Of a stretch of 64,000 nt of DNA, positions 1-8,387 are shown in pieces. The position numbers and the translations under genes were made by a program. Below the pieces are notes generated by a model. That model was not told the DNA's origin and searched no databases. It worked only from the letters and a program-made list of their open reading frames with translations. Origin of the DNA: Isoalcanivorax indicus (GTDB lineage: Bacteria; Pseudomonadota; Gammaproteobacteria; Pseudomonadales; Alcanivoracaceae); NCBI RefSeq assembly GCF_003259185.1, contig NZ_QGMP01000001.1, positions 2,232,001 to 2,296,000 on the forward strand. Reading direction: 5' to 3'. Numbering within the stretch: the stretch's first letter is position 1; every line of letters begins with the position of its first letter.

Positions 1-572
1 CCAAACTGCAATGGCACCTGAAAGAAGGTCTCGTACTGCGATATGTCGGCAGGCTGGCGATGCCGGAAACACACACGGCGCAGCCCCAGCTTGCCACCCA
101 TCAGGGAATTGCCGATGGCCACCATGGTGGCCACCACGACCTCGTTGTGGGTGCGTGTACGGGTAAACTGGAGCAGTTGCTCGTCCGAAGTACTGGCCAG
201 CACCACCTGGTCATCGGTTTCGATGAGTTCGAACTCCAGATAAGGCACCAGCAGGTCCTTGTAGCGCAGCAGCAGGTTCAGTGCCTCGCGCAGACTGCCT
301 GCGGTGGCCATCAGGTTGCCGAGCAGGTCAAGGTTGCCATAGTGGTTCTCCTGGCCAACACGCAGCCCGAAGAACGGGTCGTCCTGGGCCACGGAAAAAG
401 CGGAGGACAACAAGGTATCCAGTTGCGCCAGGGTAATGAACTGATCGTGGCGCCCGACGACATCGGGATCGATCCCGGCACGGTCGAACAGCGCCTGGAT
501 ATTGAGGCGGCTCTTGAGTGCAATTTCCAGCAACCCGGGCAGGATGGAGGCGGGCAGAAGGCTACCGGCCAT
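1..572 (-). CDS. AraC-family transcriptional regulator, N-terminal part only
   Basis: The gene runs off the left edge, so only about 190 N-terminal residues are visible. Reading the minus strand from ATG at 572-570 gives MAGSLLPASILPGLLEIAL and onward without a stop. This resembles the arabinose-binding-type N-terminal domain (Arabinose_bd) of the AraC regulators common in Pseudomonas, Alcanivorax and mycobacteria. Typical traits are the DPFFGLRVGQ stretch and a GSLREALNLLLRY helix. The helix-turn-helix domain that would confirm the family lies outside the window. AAGGAG sits well placed upstream of the start. It diverges from the SRPBCC gene and RND exporter that begin at 804, and regulators of this family often control a divergent neighbour. 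That link is inference. I see no ligand clue. Confidence 0.8.
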   Translation of the reverse strand, partial: MAGSLLPASILPGLLEIALKSRLNIQALFDRAGIDPDVVGRHDQFITLAQLDTLLSSAFSVAQDDPFFGLRVGQENHYGNLDLLGNLMATAGSLREALNLLLRYKDLLVPYLEFELIETDDQVVLASTSDEQLLQFTRTRTHNEVVVATMVAIGNSLMGGKLGLRRVCFRHRQPADISQYETFFQVPLQF

Positions 573-803
573 CGCAACTCTCCTTAGTCGTATTTTTCTT
601 GTCTTATCGCGCAGCTTGCTTCGGCGCCGGTTCACCCGGCGCGCAAGGTGCTGGCCCATCCCCTGACGGTTGGGTACTCTTGGCCACCAGAGTATCGCAT
701 CATGGTGCCAGTTGTGGCAGCCGCCGCCGGTCGCCCTTTCCAATTGTCCCGGCAGGACCGGCACCCTGCACGCCGCCCGTAAACAAAATCACAGAGACCG
801 TTT

Positions 804-1235
804 ATGCTCAAGCGCTATTATGCCGACATGGTTACCGAAGCTGCCGTGCCGCCCGCCCAGGCGTTCCGCTTCTTTTGTCAGGTGAACGACTGGCAGGACT
901 GGTCCAGCGTCATCCACAAGGCACGGCTGCTCAACGGCGAGTGGCGCAAGGGCTCGCTGCTGCTGTTCATGCCCAAGCTGCCCGGCCTGCCGCCCGCCCC
1001 GCTGGTGGTGCCGATTCTGGAATTTGAAGAGAACCATCGCATTACCTGGGGCATCGACCTGCCCTTCGCCCGGATGCTGCATCGCTTTACCTTCACGCCG
1101 GTCGAAGGCGGCAGCTGCCGCATCCACCACGAAGAGTGGTCCGAAGGCATCGTCAGTCTGCTGACCTTGCCGGTCACCCGCGCCCTGCGCCGCTTCAATG
1201 ACCGCTTTGCCCGCGAACTGGCGGCCATGTTCTGA
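804..1235 (+). CDS. SRPBCC (START-like) family protein
   Basis: This 143-residue protein has the usual length and pattern of a one-domain SRPBCC/polyketide-cyclase-like protein. An N-terminal strand and helix (AVPPAQAFRFFCQVNDWQDW) are followed by alternating strands. A long C-terminal helix (LPVTRALRRFNDRFARELAAMF) closes the hydrophobic pocket in this fold. Members bind or act on hydrophobic ligands such as lipids or polyketides. No catalytic residue can be assigned, so the ligand is unknown. There is no signal peptide, so it should be cytoplasmic. It ends 23 bases before the RND exporter and is probably co-transcribed with it. No strong Shine-Dalgarno precedes ATG at 804; the start is chosen because the fold begins right after it. 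Confidence 0.72.
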   Translation: MLKRYYADMVTEAAVPPAQAFRFFCQVNDWQDWSSVIHKARLLNGEWRKGSLLLFMPKLPGLPPAPLVVPILEFEENHRITWGIDLPFARMLHRFTFTPVEGGSCRIHHEEWSEGIVSLLTLPVTRALRRFNDRFARELAAMF

Positions 1236-1258
1236 ACGCCCTGACACAAGGATTCGTC

Positions 1259-3820
1259 GTGACGCATTTCATCTTCAACCTGTATCAGCGCCTGGTGCTG
1301 CGACACCCAGCCATCTGGCTCGTTCTGCTCACCCTGGTGAGCAGCTATGCGCTCTGGGAAACGCGCAACTTCCGGCTCGATGCCTCTGCCGACTCGCTGG
1401 TACTGGAGAACGATGAAGCACTGGCCATGTACCGCGAGGTCTCACGGCAGTACGGCGGCAGTGAATTCCTGATCATCACCTTCGAACCCACCGCCTACGA
1501 CCTGTTCAGCCGCGAGGCGCTGGACACCATCGCCCGTCTGCGTGGCGAACTGGCCGAGATGGATCGCGTGAGTTCGGTCTACACCCTGCTGGATGTCCCG
1601 CTACTGTTCAGTCCGCAGGTGAGCTTTGGTGATCTGGCCAGCGGCTACACCACGCTGGCCGACGAGGACGTGGACCTGGCGCTGGCGCGCGAGGAGTTTA
1701 CCGGCACCAACCCCATGTACGAGGACTTGCTGGTCAATCGCCAGGGCACCATCACGGCCCTGCTGATCACCATGTCCCGGGACCGGGAATATTTCCGCCT
1801 GCTCAATCGCCGTGATGACCTGCGGCAGAAAGACCGGGACGGCACCCTGACCCACGAGGAAGAACGCGAGCTGGCGCGTATCACCCGCGAATTCAGCGAC
1901 TACACCGCGCAAACCCAGGCGCGCAGTGCCGACGAGATCGCCCAGGTACGCGCCCTCATGGACGGCTATCGTGACGAGGCCAACCTGTTCCTGGGCGGCG
2001 CCGCGATGATCGCCACCGACGTCATCAGCTTTGTGCGCAGCGATCTGCAGGTATTCAGCGTGGGCGTCGCCATCTTCCTGATCCTGACGCTGTTCATTAT
2101 TTTCCGGCGTCCGCGCTGGGTGGTCATTCCCATGCTCTGCTGCGCCATGACCGCCATCTGGATGGCTGGCTGGCTCGGTTTCATGGACTGGAAAGTGACG
2201 GTGATCAGCTCGAACTTCGTGTCGCTGCTGCTGATCATCACCATGTCGATGACCATCCACCTGACCGTGCGCTACCGCGAACTGCACGCCGCCAGCCCCG
2301 GCGCCAGCCAGCAGCAACTGGTCAACGATACCTTTGCCAAAATGTCGCGGCCGATTCTCTATACCGGCCTGACCACCATGGTCGCCTTCTCGTCGCTGGT
2401 GTTCAGCGATATCCGCCCGGTGATCGACTTCGGCTGGATGATGACCCTGGGCATCGGTGTGGCGCTGCTGCTGTGCTTTACCCTCTACCCCACCCTGCTG
2501 GGTCTGCTCAAGCCGGGCGAGCCGCAAAAGCTGCGCGACTTTACCCGCCGCGCCACCCTGCGGATCGCCGCTTTTACCCGGCGCTACACCATCGCCCTGC
2601 TGATCGGCGCCGTCGCCATCGCCCTGATCTCACTGGCCGGGGTGGCGCGTCTTACCGTGGAAAACCGCTTCATCGACTATTTCCAGAAGGACACCGAGAT
2701 CTATCAGGGCATGCTGGAAATCGACCGTAATCTGGGTGGCACCACGCCCCTCGACATCATCCTGCGCGCCCCGGCGGAACCTGCGCCCGCCGCCAATGAT
2801 GCGGAGGCCGCCGATGTCGCCGCCAGCGATAACGACGAAGACTGGGGCGACGACTGGGGCGATGATCCCTTCGACGATGATCCCTTTGCCGACGGCTTTG
2901 CTGACGATGGCGACAGCGACAACCCGCTGGAGGGCAGCTACTGGTACAACCCCGAGCAGCTCGACCGGCTACTCGCCATCCAGCACTATCTGCAATCCCT
3001 GCCAGAGACCGGCAAGGTGCTGTCCATTGCCTCCATGTATGAAGTGGCGACCATCCTCAACGAAGGACCGCTGAGCTATGTGGAGCTGATGCTGCTGGCC
3101 AGCTTCGTACCCGATGAACTGCGCAACCAGTTGATCCGCCCCTACCTGTCGGACGACGGCAACGAAGCGCGCATCAGTATTCGCATGATCGACTCGGACG
3201 AGAACCTGAACCGTAACGAGTTGCTCAAGCGCATCGAAGTAGACCTGATCGAGCAGTTCGGGCTGGAGCCCGAGCAGGTCCAGTTGACCGGCGCCATGGT
3301 GCTCTACAACAACATGCTGCAGAGCCTGTTCGATTCGCAGATCAAGACGCTGGGGTTCGTGTTCCTGGCCATCTTCGGCATGTTCCTGATCCTGTTCCGT
3401 TCGCCGCTGCTGGCCCTGATCGCCATGCTGCCCAACCTGTTCAGCGCCGCCTTCATTCTCGGGCTGATGGGCTGGATCGACCTGCCGCTGGACATCATGA
3501 CCATCACCATTGCGGCGATCACCATCGGCATTGCCGTGGACGACACGATTCACTATATCCATCGTTTCCGCGAGGAATTCCCGAAGGATCAGGACTACAT
3601 GGCCACCATGGAGCGCTGCCATGGCTCCATCGGCACGGCGATCTACTACACTTCGCTGACCATCATCGCGGGCTTTTCGATCCTGGTGGTGTCGAACTTC
3701 AACCCGACGGTGTATTTCGGTGTCCTGACCGCCCTGGCCATGCTGGTGGCGCTGCTGTCGAACCTGACGCTGCTACCCGCCATGATGTCCATCATCAAGC
3801 CACGGATTCCGAAGCTCTGA
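1259..3820 (+). CDS. RND-superfamily (MMPL-type) exporter permease
   Basis: This 853-residue inner-membrane protein has the duplicated RND layout. TM1 lies near residue 20, then comes a large periplasmic loop, then a TM bundle around residues 260-420. A second periplasmic loop and a second TM bundle (about 690-850) follow. The second half carries the DDTIHYIHRFRE and GxxxAIYYTS signatures of MMPL/HAE3-like proteins. Such pumps use the proton gradient to move lipids or hydrophobic compounds. The start is GTG at 1259 with AAGGA nine bases upstream. The second periplasmic loop contains an unusual Asp-rich stretch at about residues 521-557. No membrane-fusion or outer-membrane partner is encoded nearby, which fits the HAE3/MMPL rather than the AcrB branch. 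The cargo is unknown; the adjacent SRPBCC protein suggests a hydrophobic one. Confidence 0.85.
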   Translation: MTHFIFNLYQRLVLRHPAIWLVLLTLVSSYALWETRNFRLDASADSLVLENDEALAMYREVSRQYGGSEFLIITFEPTAYDLFSREALDTIARLRGELAEMDRVSSVYTLLDVPLLFSPQVSFGDLASGYTTLADEDVDLALAREEFTGTNPMYEDLLVNRQGTITALLITMSRDREYFRLLNRRDDLRQKDRDGTLTHEEERELARITREFSDYTAQTQARSADEIAQVRALMDGYRDEANLFLGGAAMIATDVISFVRSDLQVFSVGVAIFLILTLFIIFRRPRWVVIPMLCCAMTAIWMAGWLGFMDWKVTVISSNFVSLLLIITMSMTIHLTVRYRELHAASPGASQQQLVNDTFAKMSRPILYTGLTTMVAFSSLVFSDIRPVIDFGWMMTLGIGVALLLCFTLYPTLLGLLKPGEPQKLRDFTRRATLRIAAFTRRYTIALLIGAVAIALISLAGVARLTVENRFIDYFQKDTEIYQGMLEIDRNLGGTTPLDIILRAPAEPAPAANDAEAADVAASDNDEDWGDDWGDDPFDDDPFADGFADDGDSDNPLEGSYWYNPEQLDRLLAIQHYLQSLPETGKVLSIASMYEVATILNEGPLSYVELMLLASFVPDELRNQLIRPYLSDDGNEARISIRMIDSDENLNRNELLKRIEVDLIEQFGLEPEQVQLTGAMVLYNNMLQSLFDSQIKTLGFVFLAIFGMFLILFRSPLLALIAMLPNLFSAAFILGLMGWIDLPLDIMTITIAAITIGIAVDDTIHYIHRFREEFPKDQDYMATMERCHGSIGTAIYYTSLTIIAGFSILVVSNFNPTVYFGVLTALAMLVALLSNLTLLPAMMSIIKPRIPKL

Positions 3821-3836
3821 GCGTGAAACGCGCATG

Positions 3837-3862
3837 AAAAAAGCCGGGCATTGCCCGGCTTT
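3837..3862. terminator. Bidirectional intrinsic terminator
   Basis: AAGCCGGGCA and TGCCCGGCTT form a ten-pair stem, preceded by A-residues and followed by TTT. It lies between the convergent RND exporter (plus) and grxD (minus) and can serve both. Confidence 0.85.
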
Positions 3863-3896
3863 CCTGTCTTTACGACATCACTGTGGAACGAGCGGC

Positions 3897-4223
3897 CTAC
3901 TGCGCCGCCACGGCGGCCTCTTCCACCATCTTGTCCAGTTCACCCGTGCGGTGCATTTCCAGGATGATGTCGCTGCCGCCGACCAGTTCACCCTTGACCC
4001 ACAGCTGCGGGAAGGTCGGCCAGTTACCGTACTGCGGCAGGCCCGAACGGATCTCCGGAGCCTCCAGCACGTTCACATAGGCAAACGGCTTGCCAATGGT
4101 GGTCATGACCTCCACCGCCCGGGCGGAGAAGCCGCACTGGGGAAACTGGGGCGAACCCTTCATGTACAGGATGACCGGGTTGTTCTCGATCTGCTCCTGG
4201 ATCACTTTCATTACGTCGTCCAT
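3897..4223 (-). CDS. grxD: Monothiol CGFS glutaredoxin
   Basis: This 108-residue cytoplasmic protein is a class II (CGFS) monothiol glutaredoxin. These proteins bind a [2Fe-2S] cluster with glutathione and pass it to iron-sulfur targets, often with BolA. The active site PQCGFS has its cysteine at residue 30. The GSH-binding WPTFPQLWVKGELVGGSDI stretch and the length are standard for E. coli Grx4 homologues. The reading frame is open for 46 more codons upstream, but the start MDDVMKVIQEQ at 4223 has GAGG at a proper distance and matches the family N-terminus. It is followed on its 3' side by the shared terminator at 3837-3862. Confidence 0.95.
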   Translation of the reverse strand: MDDVMKVIQEQIENNPVILYMKGSPQFPQCGFSARAVEVMTTIGKPFAYVNVLEAPEIRSGLPQYGNWPTFPQLWVKGELVGGSDIILEMHRTGELDKMVEEAAVAAQ

Positions 4224-4293
4224 AGGGAACCTCAAAGCGGGGGGTGGACAGAAGGTGGGCCATTCTATCAGGCGCGGTGAGCCGACGCCAAAC

Positions 4294-4326
4294 GGCGGAG
4301 GCCGGGCCATTGGCCCGGCCTCCGCC
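4294..4326. terminator. Perfect 33-base palindromic hairpin, probable terminator
   Basis: Two perfectly complementary 16-base arms (left GGCGGAGGCCGGGCCA) surround a single central T. It sits 38 bases downstream of the TonB-receptor gene and upstream of grxD, both on the minus strand. The T-tract is poor, so it may act as a Rho-assisted terminator or 3'-end stabiliser. Confidence 0.6.
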
Positions 4327-4363
4327 GACCTCGGCGCGGTTGGCGCCGCCTCAGTGGGCAACC

Positions 4364-6478
4364 TCAGAACTGATAGCGGAAGCCCGCCTCATAGGAGCGC
4401 TCGGGGCCAACGTAGATCCCCTGACGCAGACTGGCGATATAACGCTCATCGGTCAGGTTCTTGATGGCACCGAACAGCTCCAGATTCCCGCTGATGGCAT
4501 AGCGGGTGCTCAGGTCCATGGTGCGCTGCGGACCAATCTTGCCCGTGAAGAAGCCCGACGTATTCTCCTGGATATTCAAGGTGTTCATTTCATCCGTGAA
4601 CTGGGAGCCGGTGTAGTTGGCGCTCAGCAGGGTTTTCAGGTTGCCGACTTCATAGCCCAGGCTGACATTGGCGATCCACTCCGGCGTAAACGGCACACGG
4701 TTACCATCGGGAGCGGTCAACACGTCCTGAGAAAGATCGTCATCCCACGCGAAACGGTCACCGACAAATTCCGCATCGGCAATCCAGGTCACGTTACTGA
4801 CAAGACTGAAGCCAGCGCCCAGATCCAGACCCGCAGCCGCTTCGATCCCCTGATGCATGGTCTTGCCGGCATTGGTAGTCTGGAAGTTGGTGTTGCTGTT
4901 GGCTGGAATGACCTGATTACGGAAGTCCATGCGGAAGGCAGTGGCTTCGTAGGTCAGACGATCATTACGACCGCGCACACCCACTTCCACGTTCACCGAA
5001 CGCTCGGCATCCAGATCCTGGTCTTGCATACCATCCAGCGCATCGCCGTTCAGAGCGGGCGCGAAGGCACGATATACCCCACCAAAGAACTGCAGGGTCG
5101 GCAGCAGATCAAAGGTGGCACCGACACCCGGCATCACTTCCGTGTTGGACGTGCTGACGCTGGTCGTGTTCTGCAGGTTCTCCCGGGACTGCTCGTAATA
5201 TTCGACCCGCACCCCGGGGGTAACGGCCAACCTTTCGGTAACCCCGAAGCGGTTCTGTGCAAACAGGGCATAGCTGTCAGCCGTGTCGATCCGGTCGCGG
5301 CCAAAGCCACCCCGCGCTGCGTTCGGTGTGCGCGGAGCACTGCGCACCGCCAGAACAGTGCGATCATGCATTTCTTCATTCATATAGCGCAGACCAACTT
5401 CGGCTTCACCCGGCATGCCAAACAGATTGTTGGTTACCGTCAGGCGCGTCTCCACACCGAAGCGTTCAAAGGCACGGTTGTTGCCGTCCACGTTATCGGT
5501 GTACACCCAGCTCCCTTCGGCTGCAGAGTCCGCAGCATTAACCCGGTAACGCCAGTAGTCCCGATTCATCTGGCTCCAGTAGACCAGAGTCTTCAGACTT
5601 GCGTCCGCACTGATTTCCCAGAAATGGTTGATATCAAACGAGGTGCGGTCCGTCAGGTAGTAATCGTCGGGCGCGGGGTTGTTCGTGGCGCCATCCTTGT
5701 ATTCACCCAGGAACAAACCACGATAGGAGATGTTGGCGTCATTCTCATGGCGGCTGAACTTGATGCCCAGCCACTGGGTATCACCGATGGCGGTCCCGGC
5801 CTTGATCATGGCGTCAGTCATTTCATAGCCCTTGTCCATGAAGCCGTCGCTTTCCACACGGCTGAGCACGGCGCCGAAAATACCGTCACCACTGGGCGCG
5901 CTGCCGCCGATTTCTACCGTGGCGCCGAAGGTATTCCAGGAGCCCGCTGAAGCTTCAACCGCCAGGCCATCCTCCGGTTGCTTGGTACGATAGTTGATGA
6001 CCCCACCGATGGTGCTGGGGCCATAGCGCAGTGAGGCTGCGCCCTTGAGCACTTCGATATCATTGATACGCTGAATGCGCGGGTTGTAGTAGCGGCCATT
6101 GCCCACAAACAGGCCTGGTGCAATCGGCACCCCGTCTTCGAGTACCAATGTCTTGTAATCGTTCGAACTGAGGCCTCGAATACCGATGTTGGCCACGATG
6201 GCAGACTCTTCTTCACGCTTGATGTAGACACCGGGAACACGGCGCAAGGCGTCTTCTGTGGAGCGCGGCTGCACCAGATCCATTTCTTCCCGAGTCACCA
6301 GCGACACCGCCCCCGGCTGGCGCGAGACGTCTTCCTCACTACGCCCAACCACATCAATCTGAGGCAGCAATACAGCCTGACGCTGAGTTTGCGCAGCCTG
6401 TCCCTGCTCGACGGTATCCGCCGATACCATGACCGGCATGCACGCTATGGCAAGCGCCAACAGCTTTTTCTGATGCAT
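4364..6478 (-). CDS. TonB-dependent outer-membrane receptor, FecA-like
   Basis: The 704-residue receptor starts at MHQKKLLALAIACMPVMVSA, a Sec signal peptide, with AGGAG eight bases upstream. The open frame extends 25 codons further but without support. A TonB-box-like region (LLPQIDVVGRS) is followed by a plug domain (PGVYIKREEESAIVANIGIR ... RYGPSTIGGVINYRT). The rest is a 22-strand-type barrel ending in the expected C-terminal Phe (GFRYQF). The RYGP-x-T-I-G-G-x-I-N plug motif is typical of the FecA/ferric-siderophore branch. It takes up a ligand across the outer membrane with energy from TonB-ExbBD, which is not in this window. A Fur-like site lies upstream at 6554-6572, so iron repression is likely. 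The exact ligand cannot be told from sequence. Confidence 0.9.
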   Translation of the reverse strand: MHQKKLLALAIACMPVMVSADTVEQGQAAQTQRQAVLLPQIDVVGRSEEDVSRQPGAVSLVTREEMDLVQPRSTEDALRRVPGVYIKREEESAIVANIGIRGLSSNDYKTLVLEDGVPIAPGLFVGNGRYYNPRIQRINDIEVLKGAASLRYGPSTIGGVINYRTKQPEDGLAVEASAGSWNTFGATVEIGGSAPSGDGIFGAVLSRVESDGFMDKGYEMTDAMIKAGTAIGDTQWLGIKFSRHENDANISYRGLFLGEYKDGATNNPAPDDYYLTDRTSFDINHFWEISADASLKTLVYWSQMNRDYWRYRVNAADSAAEGSWVYTDNVDGNNRAFERFGVETRLTVTNNLFGMPGEAEVGLRYMNEEMHDRTVLAVRSAPRTPNAARGGFGRDRIDTADSYALFAQNRFGVTERLAVTPGVRVEYYEQSRENLQNTTSVSTSNTEVMPGVGATFDLLPTLQFFGGVYRAFAPALNGDALDGMQDQDLDAERSVNVEVGVRGRNDRLTYEATAFRMDFRNQVIPANSNTNFQTTNAGKTMHQGIEAAAGLDLGAGFSLVSNVTWIADAEFVGDRFAWDDDLSQDVLTAPDGNRVPFTPEWIANVSLGYEVGNLKTLLSANYTGSQFTDEMNTLNIQENTSGFFTGKIGPQRTMDLSTRYAISGNLELFGAIKNLTDERYIASLRQGIYVGPERSYEAGFRYQF

Positions 6479-6553
6479 CTGCAGACTCCTGAAATCCCCG
6501 AATCGACCACCCCGATGGCGGTCAGGCGGGGAAAGTCTATCTGCGGATGACAA

Positions 6554-6572
6554 GCGAATGCAAATCGTTCTT
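6554..6572 (-). promoter_or_regulatory. Putative Fur box upstream of the TonB receptor
   Basis: The 19 bases GCGAATGCAAATCGTTCTT match the classical Fur consensus GATAATGATAATCATTATC at 12 positions by direct comparison. The site lies 76 bases upstream of the receptor start, in the gap between it and the hydantoinase gene. That placement fits iron-regulated control of the receptor. Confidence 0.5.
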
Positions 6573-6617
6573 CTTTAGATAAACAAAACCAGTACGCTTT
6601 TGTTCCCGTGAAAACCA

Positions 6618-8207
6618 TCAATCAGAAAATGAATTGGGTTCAAGGGCGGATTCTGCCCCCCAGCCACCGCCTCCCGGCGAGGCCACCTCAAGCCGGTCGC
6701 CCGGCCGGGCCGCAAACGTGGTCTTGCCCGGCAAGCGGGTGCCATTAAGCACATTCTCCCCGGGTGTCCCCGACGCCCCCCCGGCCAGCCCCCACGGCGC
6801 GTGGGTTCGCCGCTCTGTCAGCAAGGTCACCTGCGCCGGCGCCAGAAATTCCAGCTCACGCACCAGGCCATCGCCGCCCCGGTGCTGACCCGCCCCGCCA
6901 CTGCCTGTGCGCAAGGCATAGCGCCAGACCCGCAGTGGATAATGCTGCTCCAGACTCTCGATCGGGGTGTTCAGCGTGTTGGTCATGTGCGTCTGCACAC
7001 CACTCAGCCCCGCTCCCCGGGCCGAAGCGCCCATGCCGCCGCCCATGGTCTCGTAATAATCCCATTCGCCCTGCCCGTCTGCAGCGCGAGCCCCCATGGC
7101 CAGATTGTTCATGCTGCCGTGGCTGGCAGCGGGAATGCGATCCGGCAGGGCGGGCGCCAGCGCCCCCAGCACGGCATCCACGATGCGCGAACTGGTCTCT
7201 ACATTGCCGGCGGCCACTGCTGCCGGGCGACGGGCATTCACCAGGCTGCCCTCGGGCGCACTCAGGGTGATGGGTCGAAACAGCCCGGCACAGGCAGGTA
7301 CCGAGGCGGGCAGCAGACACCGGAAGCAGTAATAGACGGCAGCGGCGGCCACCGAGAGCGGGCAATTGATATTGCCTGCCACCTGTTCGCCGGTGCCGCA
7401 GAAATCCACATGGGCGCGGTCGCCACGCACGGCGATATGCACGGCGACGGGAATATCCCGGGTGCCCTGGCCATCGTCATCGAGGTAGTCGGTAAAGCGG
7501 TAATCGCCGTCGGGCAATGCCGCCAGCAGTTGCCCGGTCAGGCGCTCCCCATAGGCATTCAGTGCGCTGACGCCATCAACGAACCAGCTCAACCCGCGTT
7601 CGCTCAGCAGACTGCCCAGCCAGCGGGCACCGGCTTCGCAGGCGCTGGCCTGGGCCACAAAATCACCGAAGCGCGGCGACTGCTCCGGCGCGGCGAGGGA
7701 GGCGTCGCCCACCAGGGTGCGCACCAGCGACATGGTCCAGCGGCCTTCACGGCGCAACCATTGCGGGGCGATCACCACGCCCTCTTCGTCCAGATGCCGG
7801 GAGACCGGCATCGATCCGGGGGCATTGGCACCGATATTCGCATGGTGGGCACGGGTTACGGCGAACGCCACCGGCGCCACCTCGCCCTCATGGAACACGG
7901 GCGCCACCACCGTCACATCCGGCAGGTGGGTGCCGCCCAGATAAGGGTCGTTGACCACCAGCAGACTGCCCGGTTGCCAGTCGCGCCCGGCCACCAGATC
8001 GCGCATGGCATAGGCCATGCTGCCCAGATGCACCGGAATGTGTGCGGCCTGGGCGCACAGCTCGCCGTCGGCATCGAAGATCGCGCAGGAGAAATCCAGG
8101 CGGTCCTTGATATTGGGCGAGAAGGCACAGCGGCGCAGCAGCGCGCCCATCTCATCACAGATCCCCGACAGGCGATTGGCGAATATGGAAAGCTGGACTG
8201 GGTTCAT
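6618..8207 (-). CDS. HyuB-type hydantoinase / 5-oxoprolinase B-subunit family protein
   Basis: This 529-residue protein belongs to the hydantoinase B/oxoprolinase family. Typical N-terminal blocks are SPNIKDRLDFSCAIFDADG, AAHIPVHLGSM and NDPYLGGTHLPDVT. A TRAHHANIG block and a C-terminal glycine-rich SPGGGGWG segment follow. HyuB normally pairs with a HyuA subunit for ATP-dependent opening of hydantoin or 5-oxoproline rings. No HyuA is encoded here, so the gene is an orphan or has its partner elsewhere. The start MNPVQLSIF at 8207 follows AGGGAG; the frame is open much further upstream but only as an antisense shadow of argD. It diverges from argDF. No terminator separates it from the TonB receptor 139 bases downstream on the same strand. 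Confidence 0.88.
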   Translation of the reverse strand: MNPVQLSIFANRLSGICDEMGALLRRCAFSPNIKDRLDFSCAIFDADGELCAQAAHIPVHLGSMAYAMRDLVAGRDWQPGSLLVVNDPYLGGTHLPDVTVVAPVFHEGEVAPVAFAVTRAHHANIGANAPGSMPVSRHLDEEGVVIAPQWLRREGRWTMSLVRTLVGDASLAAPEQSPRFGDFVAQASACEAGARWLGSLLSERGLSWFVDGVSALNAYGERLTGQLLAALPDGDYRFTDYLDDDGQGTRDIPVAVHIAVRGDRAHVDFCGTGEQVAGNINCPLSVAAAAVYYCFRCLLPASVPACAGLFRPITLSAPEGSLVNARRPAAVAAGNVETSSRIVDAVLGALAPALPDRIPAASHGSMNNLAMGARAADGQGEWDYYETMGGGMGASARGAGLSGVQTHMTNTLNTPIESLEQHYPLRVWRYALRTGSGGAGQHRGGDGLVRELEFLAPAQVTLLTERRTHAPWGLAGGASGTPGENVLNGTRLPGKTTFAARPGDRLEVASPGGGGWGAESALEPNSFSD

Positions 8208-8265
8208 GGCGGCTCCCTGTTCTGACGGCAGCAGTCTGGCGGCAGCAGTGCCGCAGTATAGCACC

Positions 8266-8356
8266 GGCAAGGCCGCACAGAGCCCGGGGTCTGATTGCGT
8301 GGCCTTGCCCCGGGAGCTATCATCAGGCTCCAGCGGCAGCCATGGCTGCCGTTTTT
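8266..8356 (+). promoter_or_regulatory. Structured argD leader ending in an intrinsic terminator
   Basis: CGGCAGCCATGGCTGCCG (8334-8351) is a perfect 18-base palindrome followed by TTTTT (8352-8356). It forms an intrinsic terminator on the plus strand only 31 bases before the argD start. Upstream, GGCAAGGCC (8266-8274) can pair with GGCCTTGCC (8301-8309). CCCGGGG (8283-8289) can instead pair with CCCCGGG (8308-8314), which shares bases with the first pairing. GGAGC (8313-8317) can pair with GCTCC (8327-8331). Overlapping alternatives ahead of a terminator suggest transcription attenuation of argDF. No leader peptide is evident, so the sensor is unknown. The region is also the hyuB promoter area, so some symmetry may be operator DNA. 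Confidence 0.45.
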
Positions 8357-8387
8357 CGTTTACGAAACCGCTGTTCGGGTCCGAGGG

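Noticed and set aside
1601-2527. A 308-codon minus-strand open frame
   Set aside because: Antisense to the RND exporter; Gln/His-rich shadow composition.
4244-5950. A 568-codon plus-strand open frame
   Set aside because: Antisense to the TonB receptor, whose reading frame has strong family features; the plus frame has none.
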